A stretch of 64,000 bases of DNA from an uncultured Acetatifactor sp. (GTDB taxonomy: Bacteria > Bacillota > Clostridia > Lachnospirales > Lachnospiraceae): the NCBI GenBank assembly GCA_949840885.1, contig CATKYJ010000022.1:1-64000 (forward strand). The letters are read 5' to 3'. The notes under the pieces were generated by a model. The model did no database searches. It was not told the origin of the DNA and saw only the letters and a program-made list of their open reading frames with translations. Shown one piece after another: positions 33,749-42,842 of this stretch. Each line of letters starts with the position of its first letter. Within the stretch, counting starts at the first letter, position 1. A program made the translations under genes and the position numbers.

Positions 33749-34852
33749 TTAATCATTAAAATAGACTGCTTTTCCGGTGCGGGCGGATTCATAGATGGCA
33801 TCCAGGATTTTCGTGACCACAAAGGCCTGCTCCGGCTTCACCAAAAGTTCCCCCTTGCCCTGGACGGCATCCAGCCAGTTATTGCACTCGAAATCCGACT
33901 CGTTTATGTTTTTCACGCCCTCAAAGAAAGCCACGCCGGAAGGTGCGCTTGTCTCCGGCCTTGTGATTGTCTGCTTGTCGCAGAGGATATGGTTGATGCG
34001 CAGCCCGTCGTTCATGTCCGCTCCGGCCTTGGTTCCGCACAGCAAGGTCTTCGCCTCGCCCACCTCCAGGGTGTTCAGCGCCCAGGATGTCTCTATCATG
34101 ATTACTGCTCCGTTCTTCATGGTGACAAAGCCGAAAGCCGAATCCTCCACCTGGTAGTCCTCATTGTCCCAGGGCGTAAAGCCGTTGCCCTGTTCGCCGG
34201 GCTTTAAGAGGCGGCCCAGTTTCTCAAAGCTTGCCCCCATGACACTGTAGGGCTCATAGTTGTCCATCATCCACAGGGTCAAGTCCAGGCTATGGGTGCC
34301 GATGTCGATGAGCGGCCCGCCGCCCTGCAAGGCCTTATTGGGGAACACACCCCAGGTGGGGACGCCCCGGCGGCGGATAGCCTGTGCCTTGGCATAGTAG
34401 ATCTCGCCCAGCTCGCCGGCCTGGCACAGCTTCTTTAGCACCTGGCTGTCCTGGCGGTAACGGTTCTGGTAGCCGATGGTCAGAAGCTTCCCGCTCTTCT
34501 TCTGGGCATCCAGCATCTTCTTTGCGTCCGCCGTTGTGGCAGCCATGGGCTTCTCGCACATGACATGTTTCCCGGCTTCCAGGGCGGCTACGGTGAGCTC
34601 GCAGTGCGCCACATTGGGAGTCAGGACATGGACTATGTCGATGTCTTTCTCCGCTACCAGTTCCCTGTAGTCAGTGTACACCCTGGCGTCCGGCGTGCCA
34701 TACTGCTTCGCATTCTTCTCGGCCCGTTCCGGAATCAGGTCGCAGAACGCCACCATCTCCACCCGGCTCTTCTGATGGGCAAGGGACGGAAAATGCTTTG
34801 CCTCCGCTATGCCCCCGCATCCGATAATACCCACTTTCAATTTTTCACTCAT
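33749..34852 (-). CDS. Gfo/Idh/MocA family oxidoreductase
   Basis: 367 residues. Rossmann motif VGIIGCGGIAEAKHFPSL, HVLTPNVAHCELTVAAL, EKP motif in HVMCEKPMAAT, and the catalytic-type segment GGPLIDIGTHSLDLTLWMMD in the C-terminal domain. The ATG at 34852 follows GAGGAGGAGAAAACAGT. Directly followed by the TIM-barrel gene, a frequent pairing in sugar catabolism. NAD(P)-dependent sugar oxidation or reduction is expected. Confidence 0.92.
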   Translation of the reverse strand: MSEKLKVGIIGCGGIAEAKHFPSLAHQKSRVEMVAFCDLIPERAEKNAKQYGTPDARVYTDYRELVAEKDIDIVHVLTPNVAHCELTVAALEAGKHVMCEKPMAATTADAKKMLDAQKKSGKLLTIGYQNRYRQDSQVLKKLCQAGELGEIYYAKAQAIRRRGVPTWGVFPNKALQGGGPLIDIGTHSLDLTLWMMDNYEPYSVMGASFEKLGRLLKPGEQGNGFTPWDNEDYQVEDSAFGFVTMKNGAVIMIETSWALNTLEVGEAKTLLCGTKAGADMNDGLRINHILCDKQTITRPETSAPSGVAFFEGVKNINESDFECNNWLDAVQGKGELLVKPEQAFVVTKILDAIYESARTGKAVYFND

Positions 34853-34867
34853 ACTGTTTTCTCCTCC

Positions 34868-35776
34868 TCAATCTTCTTTTTTCCCTTTTTTGTCATAGAG
34901 ATATACCCCCCTGGCGCCTCCGAACTTCTTGCCCCTGCGGATCCAGTCCGCATAGGCCCGCCGCAGGGAGGTATCCTGGGGCAGTTCATCCACATCCCCC
35001 GTATACTCTTTGTCGAACAGTCTCCAGGCATCGTAATAATCCTCCGACTCCCAGGATTTCACCAGGTCGAACGTGGTAATAAAAGCGTACAGGTTGGAAT
35101 CCGGCGAAAGCACCTCCAGATTGTCCGGGTACAAAAGCCAGGAATCGCATACGAACACCATGGGGTCAAAGTGGTACCATTTTTTGAAGAATTCCGCCGC
35201 CAGATCGAAAGAGCGCTCCATGCTCTCCCTGTCCAGCTTCTCTCCCGTGCGGGGAATATGGACAATGGCCATAGGAGTGCCCGGCTCCAGGACAACACCG
35301 TCTCTCTCATAACGAAAATCCATGACCCTGGGGTCAAACTGCAGCTTCGCAAAGCCGAACCGGTCCATCTGGAAGAAGCCCTCGAACCACTCGCCCACGA
35401 ACGTCCCCCATATGCCGCGCACCAGCCGGCATTCCATCAGCTTCCACTTTAAATCGCTCATGCTGGTGAACCATATCTGCTCGTCCATGCCGGCCTTGCG
35501 GTAGCACTCAAGCAGATGCCTGGACATGCAGATACAGAGCAGGAGATGTCCCGTGTATTCCTGTACGCCCGCCCCGGCGGCTATGCCGGTCATTTCATTG
35601 AGAAGCGGTCTCATTTTAAGGTTGATATCCCTTTCGTAGCGCTGCAAGAGCCCCCGAAATGCCTCCCCACCGGGCACATGGGCTTCTATCCGGTCATATG
35701 CCTGCAGCAAGACATCTTTGGCTTCCTCCGGATAGGAAAATTTCTCCAGAAAATCTTTCAGATAGCTTTTCACCAT
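34868..35776 (-). CDS. NAT_N/GNAT_C acyltransferase-like domain protein
   Basis: 302 residues starting at the ATG at 35776 after AAAGGAGGCCA, overlapping the preceding gene by 7 bases. The N-terminal helical half (SYPEEAKDVLLQAYDRIEAH, RLVRGIWGTFVGEWFEGFFQ) and the C-terminal half (LQFDPRVMDFRYERDGVVLE, GTPMAIVHIPRTGEKLDRES) match the arrangement often annotated as acyltransferase domain-containing protein in Lachnospiraceae glycan clusters. No transferred group is known for it. The GNAT assignment is from memory of the family and not from catalytic residues. Confidence 0.7.
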   Translation of the reverse strand: MVKSYLKDFLEKFSYPEEAKDVLLQAYDRIEAHVPGGEAFRGLLQRYERDINLKMRPLLNEMTGIAAGAGVQEYTGHLLLCICMSRHLLECYRKAGMDEQIWFTSMSDLKWKLMECRLVRGIWGTFVGEWFEGFFQMDRFGFAKLQFDPRVMDFRYERDGVVLEPGTPMAIVHIPRTGEKLDRESMERSFDLAAEFFKKWYHFDPMVFVCDSWLLYPDNLEVLSPDSNLYAFITTFDLVKSWESEDYYDAWRLFDKEYTGDVDELPQDTSLRRAYADWIRRGKKFGGARGVYLYDKKGKKED

Positions 35777-38655
35777 TGGCCTCCTTTACAATAAATCAGT
35801 TCCGGATCCGCCAGCATACCGCCCGGCTCTTGGGGGACGATGGCGGAACAGTAGTCACCCACCTGCTTTGCCAGCGTATTGGTGACTTCAATCACCAGAT
35901 GGTTCGTTCCCGGCCGCAGCAGCCCTGATACATCGAAGCGGTAAGGCGCACCCAGCGCATAGCCCGCGTACACTCCGTTCAGCCATACTTCCGCAATTTC
36001 ATATACCTGCGAAAGGCGGATCTGCGCCCGGACAGTGTCTGCCGCTGCGGGACCGTCCTGACCGCGGTTCCGGCCACCGTCCCAAAAGTCCGCCCGGAAA
36101 TCCGCCTCATAGCGGACAGTGCCGGAAAATGACGGCAGCTCATCCGGTCCGTTGATGTCAAAAAGCGGTACGTCATCCTTATATAGATCAGCGTTGGGAT
36201 ATGCCTGGGCATTCGCCAGCGAAATCCGCCAGCGCAGGGCAAGGGTCTGCCGCTGTCCGTCGCGGAACGGCTCTTCCGCCTCTGCCTCCCAGGCTTTCAC
36301 GGTGTCGGCATGCCCGTCGGATTCTGCAAACCCGTTGACTTCTGCTATGCCATCGGCTTCGGCAGACGTTTCGGCTCCGGCAGAGCCCTTGGTTTCCGCC
36401 GCCCCCGATCTTTCCGTGCAGCAGGGGGATGCACCGCAGACCGCTGTCAGAAGCACCGCCTCCCCCGCCTCCAGGGACAGGGAAACGCACCCATCCAGGC
36501 TGTCCTGCCGGGACATCCGGTTGTTCATCACATCAAAGCGGAAAACGGGGCCGCTTACCGGCAGCTTTATTTGAAAGTCAATCCTGTTTCGCTTTTCCTC
36601 GTTAAAGAGGAAAAAGAGATGCTCCGCTTCCTTATAGTAATGATACACCCGCAGATTCGGACACACAGGCGTAACCTCCACATCCGCCAGCCCGGCCGCC
36701 ACAATCCGGTCCGCCAGATCCTCCAGGGACACCGTCTCCCCGGGCGGTTTGACAATGGCTTCCCCCGCCGTGGTCCGCGACGGCTTCTTCCCCACATAGT
36801 AGACGGGCACGCCGGCACGGGTCATTTCCCCAAGCCTGTCCAGGAAATAGGCGGGCAGCGCCTCCGCACCGGGAACTACCAGCGCCCCATAGCGCTCCTG
36901 CCCAAAACGGATACAGCCCTCCTGAACATGGCATCCGTCACGGAAAGCATCGCAGGGCGCAACGTCAAGGTCGATCTGGCGCTGCATCAGTTGCCGCATG
37001 GGTCTCTGGGAGAGCATGCCCCCGCCCCACCACTCCGCCTCCGCCTGGTAGAGCACCAGCACGGGCGCGATATGGACTCCTCCGCTAAGCAGATGGCACA
37101 TTCGATTCATATACCGGAACAGGCGTCCCATAAAGCGGTACTGCGGGTTATTACCCTGAGCGTAAAAATGGGGCGGGCCGTCCCATTCCGGAAACGGGCT
37201 GTCCGTGAAAGCATGGGGAGTAAATCGGTTGATCCCCCGGACCAGGCAGTGGTCCGCAAGCCATTTCATCAGCCGGATTCCCTCCATCCATCCGTAAGCG
37301 CCGAAATTCTCGCACAGGGCACGGCCCTTTTTCGACGGGTCAATATGGGCCAGAGAGGATGCCAATTTAATGAGCCCATAATGGAAAAACTCTCCGTCTG
37401 TCAGCGAATGGACGCTGTGCCAGTGCCGGCTGACGCCGGCGTAGCCCGGATGAATCTGGTGCATGACGATATCCGCCCCTGCCATATCCTGGTCTTTCTG
37501 CGCCCGGAAAAAATGACCCGCTCCCGGCCCCAGGCGGCTGTGGGAATTGTTGTCCTCCACATGATGGCCGATGTACTCCACACCGTGGGCGTGACACCAG
37601 TCCGCCAGCGTCCGGCCAAAGCACTCCGAGAAAAGTCTTGAGGCTTCATCCATATACACATAGCGGATTATCCGCGCCTCATCACTGCCCCCGGAACCGG
37701 CCTCTCCCATCCCCTGATTGCCGCCTGCTGCGGCTCCATCCTCTTGCGCCCCCTGATTGCCGCCTGCTGCGGCCGCACCGGCGCAGTCCCCGCCCGGCTT
37801 CCCGTCCAGCCACAGGGCCGGAAGCAGCCGTCTGTAGTCCTCCCCCAGCCTCTCCTGCAGAGCATCCCGCAGCTCATCGCTCCAGGGCAGCGGGATATCC
37901 TGTCCCGGGAGACAGTTCCAGCCGCCGCAGGCAAACTGGGGCTCATCTGAGAAAAATCCCGCGAATGTACCGCCGAACAGATGGCCGTAGTGCTCATAAT
38001 GGGGCTGGTAGCAGCCCTCAATCTGGCAGGCCGCCGCCTCTTTGGAAATCGGATTCAGCAGACGCGCTCCCTCCACCAGGTACGAATAAACCACAATAAC
38101 GCTGTACAGTCCATCCGGAACCGGCCAGAACAGTCTGCCGTCTTTTACGCAGCTAGTCAAGTCAACCAAATCGGTTACATCTGTCCGCGCATTCTCCCAC
38201 TCGGCGCCGGGATCCAGCCTGCGGGCGGCCACCACCGCCTCCAGCCGGTCCGTCCCGGGATGGCGCAGCAGAGCATCAATCAGAAAAGAAGCGTGTTCAT
38301 CCGGCCCCAGGGCATCGATCGCCACATAATTCACCACGCGTCTCCTGTGCTGCGGATACTTATTGGCGATAAGCCCTCCCGCGTATCCGGACGGAAAATT
38401 CCGGTCGTCCAGTACCCAGACGCGCATATTCCTCCTCTGCGCTTCCTCCAGGATGATGTCCAGATCCCTCCACCAACCGGGCCCGCAGAAATCCGGGTGA
38501 GGGCGGGACTCCACGCATATCTCATGAATGTTCGATTCCTGAATCTTCTCCATCAGCGTCCGCAAAACCGATTCTTCGGCACCGTGCTGCCAGAAAAAAG
38601 GCAGCAGATAACTTCCCTCCAGGCCCTGACGGACCTCTTCCACCGCAGACACCAT
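35770..38655 (-). CDS. large putative glycosidase (TIM-barrel plus GH2-like jelly-roll domain)
   Basis: 961 residues from an ATG at 38655 after AAAGGAGGCGAAAGAGT; no signal peptide. The N-terminal part (ESNIHEICVESRPHPDFCGP, WWRDLDIILEEAQRRNMRVW, VLDDRNFPSGYAGGLI) is a pattern I associate with GH106-like and unclassified rhamnosidase-like proteins. The C-terminal 150 residues (YEIAEVWLNGVYAGYALGAP, LLRPGTNHLVIEVTNTLAKQ) form a GH2-type sugar-binding jelly roll. Two Gly/Ala/Glu-rich low-complexity inserts lie near residues 286-319 and 742-800. First enzyme after the cluster 2 importer; the exact family is uncertain. Confidence 0.75.
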   Translation of the reverse strand: MVSAVEEVRQGLEGSYLLPFFWQHGAEESVLRTLMEKIQESNIHEICVESRPHPDFCGPGWWRDLDIILEEAQRRNMRVWVLDDRNFPSGYAGGLIANKYPQHRRRVVNYVAIDALGPDEHASFLIDALLRHPGTDRLEAVVAARRLDPGAEWENARTDVTDLVDLTSCVKDGRLFWPVPDGLYSVIVVYSYLVEGARLLNPISKEAAACQIEGCYQPHYEHYGHLFGGTFAGFFSDEPQFACGGWNCLPGQDIPLPWSDELRDALQERLGEDYRRLLPALWLDGKPGGDCAGAAAAGGNQGAQEDGAAAGGNQGMGEAGSGGSDEARIIRYVYMDEASRLFSECFGRTLADWCHAHGVEYIGHHVEDNNSHSRLGPGAGHFFRAQKDQDMAGADIVMHQIHPGYAGVSRHWHSVHSLTDGEFFHYGLIKLASSLAHIDPSKKGRALCENFGAYGWMEGIRLMKWLADHCLVRGINRFTPHAFTDSPFPEWDGPPHFYAQGNNPQYRFMGRLFRYMNRMCHLLSGGVHIAPVLVLYQAEAEWWGGGMLSQRPMRQLMQRQIDLDVAPCDAFRDGCHVQEGCIRFGQERYGALVVPGAEALPAYFLDRLGEMTRAGVPVYYVGKKPSRTTAGEAIVKPPGETVSLEDLADRIVAAGLADVEVTPVCPNLRVYHYYKEAEHLFFLFNEEKRNRIDFQIKLPVSGPVFRFDVMNNRMSRQDSLDGCVSLSLEAGEAVLLTAVCGASPCCTERSGAAETKGSAGAETSAEADGIAEVNGFAESDGHADTVKAWEAEAEEPFRDGQRQTLALRWRISLANAQAYPNADLYKDDVPLFDINGPDELPSFSGTVRYEADFRADFWDGGRNRGQDGPAAADTVRAQIRLSQVYEIAEVWLNGVYAGYALGAPYRFDVSGLLRPGTNHLVIEVTNTLAKQVGDYCSAIVPQEPGGMLADPELIYCKGGQW
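37711..37773 (-). repeat. 24-base direct repeat in the large glycosidase gene
   Basis: Two identical 24-base copies (37711-37734 and 37750-37773) with a 39-base period encode AAAGGNQG twice in a low-complexity stretch. It is in frame and replaces part of an otherwise globular domain. Confidence 0.8.
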
Positions 38656-38803
38656 ACTCTTTCGCCTCCTTTCCACTGACCCGCCATCACCCGGAGCCAG
38701 AATCCTGCATTCGGAACCCTTTGGTTTTGGCTAATCCATAACAATACTGAAAACACGAAAGCATTCGGAACCGGGAATAGCTTTACAGCCCTTACCGATA
38801 AGA

Positions 38804-38839
38804 ATGGGCGGACGCATCCCAAACAATGCGCCCGCCCAT
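38804..38839 (-). other. strong hairpin between the binding-protein and glycosidase genes
   Basis: A stem of about 14 bp (ATGGGCGGGCGCAT paired with ATGCGTCCGCCCAT, one G-T pair) in the 225-base gap after the lipoprotein gene. No T-tract follows on the minus strand, so mRNA 3'-end protection is more likely than full termination. The gap also holds GCATTCGGAACC twice. Confidence 0.6.
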
Positions 38840-38880
38840 AACGAGCGTTTTATGACAAACCCGGCACCCGCTGCTCCGCC

Positions 38881-40656
38881 TTACTCTTCGTTCAGTGCGG
38901 CGTTGTAAGTGGTCAGGAACCACTCGTTCACCTTATCCATGCCCGTTTCTTTCACTGCCTTGATGAGATCATCGCGCATCTGGAAGTATTCTTCCTCTGT
39001 CTTAGCTTCTGTGATACAAGCCGCCATACCTTCGTACATTTGGGTGTCCACCGTGTTAAGAATCCTCTGGAGGTCATCCGGCAGCGTATTCACAGCAGCG
39101 GTTGCATTCCCATTGAGGAAATCATGGTCATAAAGTTCGCCTTTGTCGTGCATCTCTATTACCTTTTCCGTCATGGTCATTCCATAGTGCGCAGCCACGT
39201 CCTTTTCCATTGCTGATGCATATTCCAGGAGGTAACTCTGCTCATCGAACAAATTGACGCTATATCCATCGGGGTGAGGTTCCCCGGTTCCTCCATTCCA
39301 GCCGAACCTGATGCCGGAACTAAAGTAGTAGTCATTGGATTGTCCCTCATACTTGGCTACCTTGGCTTCCTCTGTCAGGGTAGGCACTCCGTCCACATAA
39401 TTCCAGGTATCCCCCTCTACGCCGGTAGTGAGGATACGGCTGCCCTCCGGCGTATACCACCACTTCATGAATTCCATGATGCGGTCGGCATACTTGGTCT
39501 TGGAAGAGATGCATCGCAGATTGCCCACGCCTTTTCCTAAGTTTTCCTCAGATATCTCGAAAGTGCCATCTACCGTACAGCCTTTCAGGGGGATGAATTC
39601 GAATCCCCCGGCAACGCCCTCAGACGCTTTCGTTGCGGTGGCGTTCCCCGTGATGTCATGATAAAGGGTGGCGACATACTGCCCGTTCACTGCTTTCAGG
39701 GAGTTATTGTCGAATTCATTCTCCGGATTCGCATTGATGGAATCCGGGTCAAGCAGACCGTCCTGGTGCAGCTTCCAGTACATATGGTTATACTGCCAGA
39801 TGTCGGATTCCGGATCGGTATAGATCAGGCTTATCTCCTGTGTCTTGCAGTTCACATGCGCGTAGTCCGTGATAGGGTAATACCCCAGGGAATGCCCGCT
39901 GTAAAGCGAATTCCCTCTCATCCCGATGGTGGGATAAGCAATGGCATAAACCTGAAGTCCATTTTCCGTGGTGGGATTCAAATTCACCATGTCCACCAGG
40001 AGTTTGTAGATCTGATCCACATCGGCGTCCAGTTCCGGATAGCCCAGCTGGGAATATCTCTCCCAATCCACGTTCAGCCCCCACTGCTGCGTTCCCAGGC
40101 TGGCGCCCAATCCGCCATAATCATAGCCCATGATTCCATAGATGTGGTCGCTCTGGAAAACATTCTTGCGCTGGAAATCCATGGTCTCCTCCAGCTTTTC
40201 GGGCGGGAAGAAGCAGGAAGTAGCGTCATGTTTTTCCATCAGCTCGTCCAACGGCAGAATAAAGCCGGATTCAATTAGGGGGAGCACCTCATCGGCCTCA
40301 ATGATAAAGATATCGGGAAGATCGCCGGAGGCCATTAAAGCCTCTTTATTTCCCGAGATATCCTGCACATTAAAGGTGATTCCGAACTTATCACGGATAT
40401 ACTCGGCCACTGTGTTGTCTGAATAATCGTTCCACGACATGGAGACTATCGTTGCAACGTTAAGCGTGATGGGTTCCCGATCCGCCTCCGCAGAACCTGA
40501 ACTCTCTTTAGATTCATTTGTGTTTCCGTCGGAAGATGCCTGACTCTCTTTCTGCTGCTCTGAAGACTGCTCCCCCGAACCGCCGCAGGCTGTCAGCCCC
40601 ACTGCCATTGCCGCCGCAAGCATGATGGCAAAAAGCTTTTTGATTGATTTCCTCAT
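38881..40656 (-). CDS. ABC sugar transporter substrate-binding lipoprotein (cluster 2)
   Basis: 591 residues with a lipoprotein signal peptide (KKLFAIMLAAAMAVGLTAC, Cys24) and a Ser/Glu-rich linker, then an LplA-like binding protein (PITLNVATIVSMSWNDYSDN, DKFGITFNVQDISGNKEAL). The ATG at 40656 follows AAAGGAGGTAAATTT. Third gene of the importer; partner of the two permeases upstream. Like cluster 1 there is no dedicated ATPase. Confidence 0.92.
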   Translation of the reverse strand: MRKSIKKLFAIMLAAAMAVGLTACGGSGEQSSEQQKESQASSDGNTNESKESSGSAEADREPITLNVATIVSMSWNDYSDNTVAEYIRDKFGITFNVQDISGNKEALMASGDLPDIFIIEADEVLPLIESGFILPLDELMEKHDATSCFFPPEKLEETMDFQRKNVFQSDHIYGIMGYDYGGLGASLGTQQWGLNVDWERYSQLGYPELDADVDQIYKLLVDMVNLNPTTENGLQVYAIAYPTIGMRGNSLYSGHSLGYYPITDYAHVNCKTQEISLIYTDPESDIWQYNHMYWKLHQDGLLDPDSINANPENEFDNNSLKAVNGQYVATLYHDITGNATATKASEGVAGGFEFIPLKGCTVDGTFEISEENLGKGVGNLRCISSKTKYADRIMEFMKWWYTPEGSRILTTGVEGDTWNYVDGVPTLTEEAKVAKYEGQSNDYYFSSGIRFGWNGGTGEPHPDGYSVNLFDEQSYLLEYASAMEKDVAAHYGMTMTEKVIEMHDKGELYDHDFLNGNATAAVNTLPDDLQRILNTVDTQMYEGMAACITEAKTEEEYFQMRDDLIKAVKETGMDKVNEWFLTTYNAALNEE

Positions 40657-40814
40657 AAATTTACCTCCTTTTTCTAATTAAGTTTACTATAATTATCTAT
40701 GATGATTCGGCTTAGATCCGTCCCCGCAAATTTTACTCCCCCTTTCCCTGATTTTCCCTTTCCCCGGAACGGTTCACGCCTTGACAGAACTTCACGCGAT
40801 GCTTTTCCAAAATC

Positions 40815-41708
40815 TCATCCTTTCACGGATCCCAGCATAATGCCCTTGGTAAAGTACTTCTGCATATACGGGTAGACGCACAGAATCGGAACAACCGTCA
40901 CTACCAGCAACGTCATCTTGATGGACATGGGCGTCAGCTGCTGTCTCATATTTGCCTTGCTGCCCTCCTCCAGCAGAATGGAAGCAGCGCCTTTCAGATA
41001 CTGATACAGGATGAACTGCAGCGTCCGCAAATTCCTGTCCACGGTATAGATCAGCGTTGTAGAATAGTCGCTCCATACCCCCACTGCCGTGAACACGCCA
41101 ATCGTCGCCAGGATTGGTTTGGAGAGCGGCAGGATGATGCGGGTAAGGACGTCCCAGTAGCTCGCCCCGTCCAGCTTCGCGGACTCCTCCAGGGAACTGG
41201 GAATGCTCTCAATAAAAGTCTTTGTCAGAATCATATTGTACGCGCTTACGCCCGGCATGATATAAATGAAATATGTATTGTACAACCCTAAGTATTTCCG
41301 CAACAGGAACTCCGGAATCAGTCCGCCCCCCACAAACATGGTGCCGATAAAGAAGCGGTAGACGGCCTTGCGGTACGGCATCCGCTCTCTGGAAAGCAGA
41401 TAGCCCAGATACCCGCTGATAAACATCTGCTCTAAGGTGCAGATCACCGTGATGCTCACAGAGATCAGCGTGGCCTGCGGGATACCTTTCAGGGTCAGCA
41501 CCTTCCGGTAATTCTCCAGCGTAAAGTCCACCGGCCAGAAGTACACGCCCGCCATTGCCTTCATGGGATCGCTCAGCGAATAAACCAGTATATACCAGAA
41601 AGGATAGGTACAGGTAAAGGCGAATAAAAACATTACCGCCGCATTGATCCAGTCAAAGGGCTTCGCCTTATACATATGTTTCTTCTGGGCCGTTTTCCTC
41701 TTTCCCAT
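40815..41708 (-). CDS. carbohydrate ABC transporter permease (LplC-like, cluster 2)
   Basis: 297 residues from an ATG at 41708 after AGGAGGTGACGAC; a longer frame upstream overlaps the LplB-like gene. Six membrane helices, EAA loop ESAKLDGASYWDVLTRIILP and the LplC-type end YFTKGIMLGSVKG. Starts 11 bases after the LplB-like stop. Confidence 0.92.
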   Translation of the reverse strand: MGKRKTAQKKHMYKAKPFDWINAAVMFLFAFTCTYPFWYILVYSLSDPMKAMAGVYFWPVDFTLENYRKVLTLKGIPQATLISVSITVICTLEQMFISGYLGYLLSRERMPYRKAVYRFFIGTMFVGGGLIPEFLLRKYLGLYNTYFIYIMPGVSAYNMILTKTFIESIPSSLEESAKLDGASYWDVLTRIILPLSKPILATIGVFTAVGVWSDYSTTLIYTVDRNLRTLQFILYQYLKGAASILLEEGSKANMRQQLTPMSIKMTLLVVTVVPILCVYPYMQKYFTKGIMLGSVKG

Positions 41709-41719
41709 GTCGTCACCTC

Positions 41720-42637
41720 CTATACGATAGACTCGCCGCGAACTTTCTTGGCAGCGGCATTGCCCAGACAAATCAGCACAATGGAGACGATAGAGTTCAT
41801 GATCCCCATGGCGATGCCGTATGAATAGTCTGCGTTCTTGAACAGGTTATAGCTGTACAGGCCGATATTCTCCAGCTTGGGATTGGTCAGGGCGCCCCCG
41901 AATACCAGCGGGTAGTCCATGCCGCCGCTTAAGAAGCCGCTGATCCCCAGCACGCTCTGAACCAGGAAAGTGGGCAGCACACCCGGAATGGTCACATGCC
42001 AGATCCGCTGGAACCGCCCCGCCCCATCCGTCATGGCCGCATCGTACAGCTCCTGGTCGATGCCGGAAATGGCCGCCAGATAGATGATTGCCGAAAACCC
42101 AAGCCCTTTCCATGTGCCCATCACCGCCTGGAGCGTCCATGCAATGTTTTTGTTGCTCAGCAGATTGAAAGGCTTGGAAATGACCCCATTGCGCAGAAGC
42201 AAAACGTTAAACATCCCGTCCGTGGAAAACAGTCCCACCATCAGCCCGTAAATCATTACCCAGCTGATGAAGTTCGGAATGGTGGTCACGGTCTGGACAA
42301 TGCGGCGGTATTTCGTGGACCGCAGTTCATTCAGAAAGATGGCAAAGGCCACCGGCAGCCAGGAAATCGCCAGATTGATGGTATTTGGTATTACCGTATT
42401 GCGCAGGGCCCGGGGCAGACGACTGATGGAGGAGAACATCGCCTGAAAATTCCTCAGTCCCACAAACTCGCTCTCAAAAGGCGATTTCCCCAGCTTATAA
42501 TCCACAAATGCATAAGCCCAGCCTGCGATGGGGACATAATGGAAGATAAAAACGTAAATTATCCACGGCAGGATCATCCAGAACAGGATCCATTCCTTTT
42601 TCTGACCTTTTTTGTTCATAGTCACCTTATTGGCCAT
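41720..42637 (-). CDS. carbohydrate ABC transporter permease (LplB-like, cluster 2)
   Basis: 305 residues. The ATG at 42637 has AAAGGCGG 7 bases upstream and is preferred to the GTG at 42643. Membrane helices begin at WILFWMILPWIIYVFIFHYV, followed by GWAYAFVDYKLGKSPFESEF; EAA loop YDAAMTDGAGRFQRIWHVTI followed by P. First gene of cluster 2, divergent from the regulator pair. Confidence 0.92.
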   Translation of the reverse strand: MANKVTMNKKGQKKEWILFWMILPWIIYVFIFHYVPIAGWAYAFVDYKLGKSPFESEFVGLRNFQAMFSSISRLPRALRNTVIPNTINLAISWLPVAFAIFLNELRSTKYRRIVQTVTTIPNFISWVMIYGLMVGLFSTDGMFNVLLLRNGVISKPFNLLSNKNIAWTLQAVMGTWKGLGFSAIIYLAAISGIDQELYDAAMTDGAGRFQRIWHVTIPGVLPTFLVQSVLGISGFLSGGMDYPLVFGGALTNPKLENIGLYSYNLFKNADYSYGIAMGIMNSIVSIVLICLGNAAAKKVRGESIV

Positions 42638-42667
42638 CTTCACACCGCCTTTCTTTGTTATGCAATC

Positions 42668-42673
42668 ATTTTA
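42668..42673 (-). promoter_or_regulatory. -10 element of the cluster 2 operon promoter
   Basis: TAAAAT with TGC before it on the minus strand, 31 bases before the LplB-like start; the -35 region is poor, as for cluster 1. Confidence 0.4.
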
Positions 42674-42784
42674 GCATTTTCTGCCTTTCTATATAATACA
42701 TATATTTTACTAATTTAGCTATAATATTGTTTATTTATTCCAACAGTCCGAAAATAACTAACTAATTTTTGGGCGAAACTTATA

Positions 42785-42822
42785 AAATGTATATTGCTTT
42801 GAAAAAATGTATTTGCTATAAT
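42785..42822 (+). promoter_or_regulatory. regulator promoter with a 20-bp-spaced direct repeat
   Basis: TTGCTT (42794-42799), a 17-base spacer ending TGC, and TATAAT (42817-42822). AAATGTATATTGCT (42785-42798) and AAATGTATTTGCT (42805-42817) are direct repeats with a 20-base period and overlap the promoter. Two helical turns is the usual spacing for AraC-type half-sites, so autoregulation is likely. Confidence 0.55.
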
Positions 42823-42842
42823 TCTAAGGAAGAGATAGAAGA

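Noticed and set aside
36310..37641. Plus-strand open frame of 443 codons
   Set aside because: Shadow of the large glycosidase gene; no start site and no family pattern.
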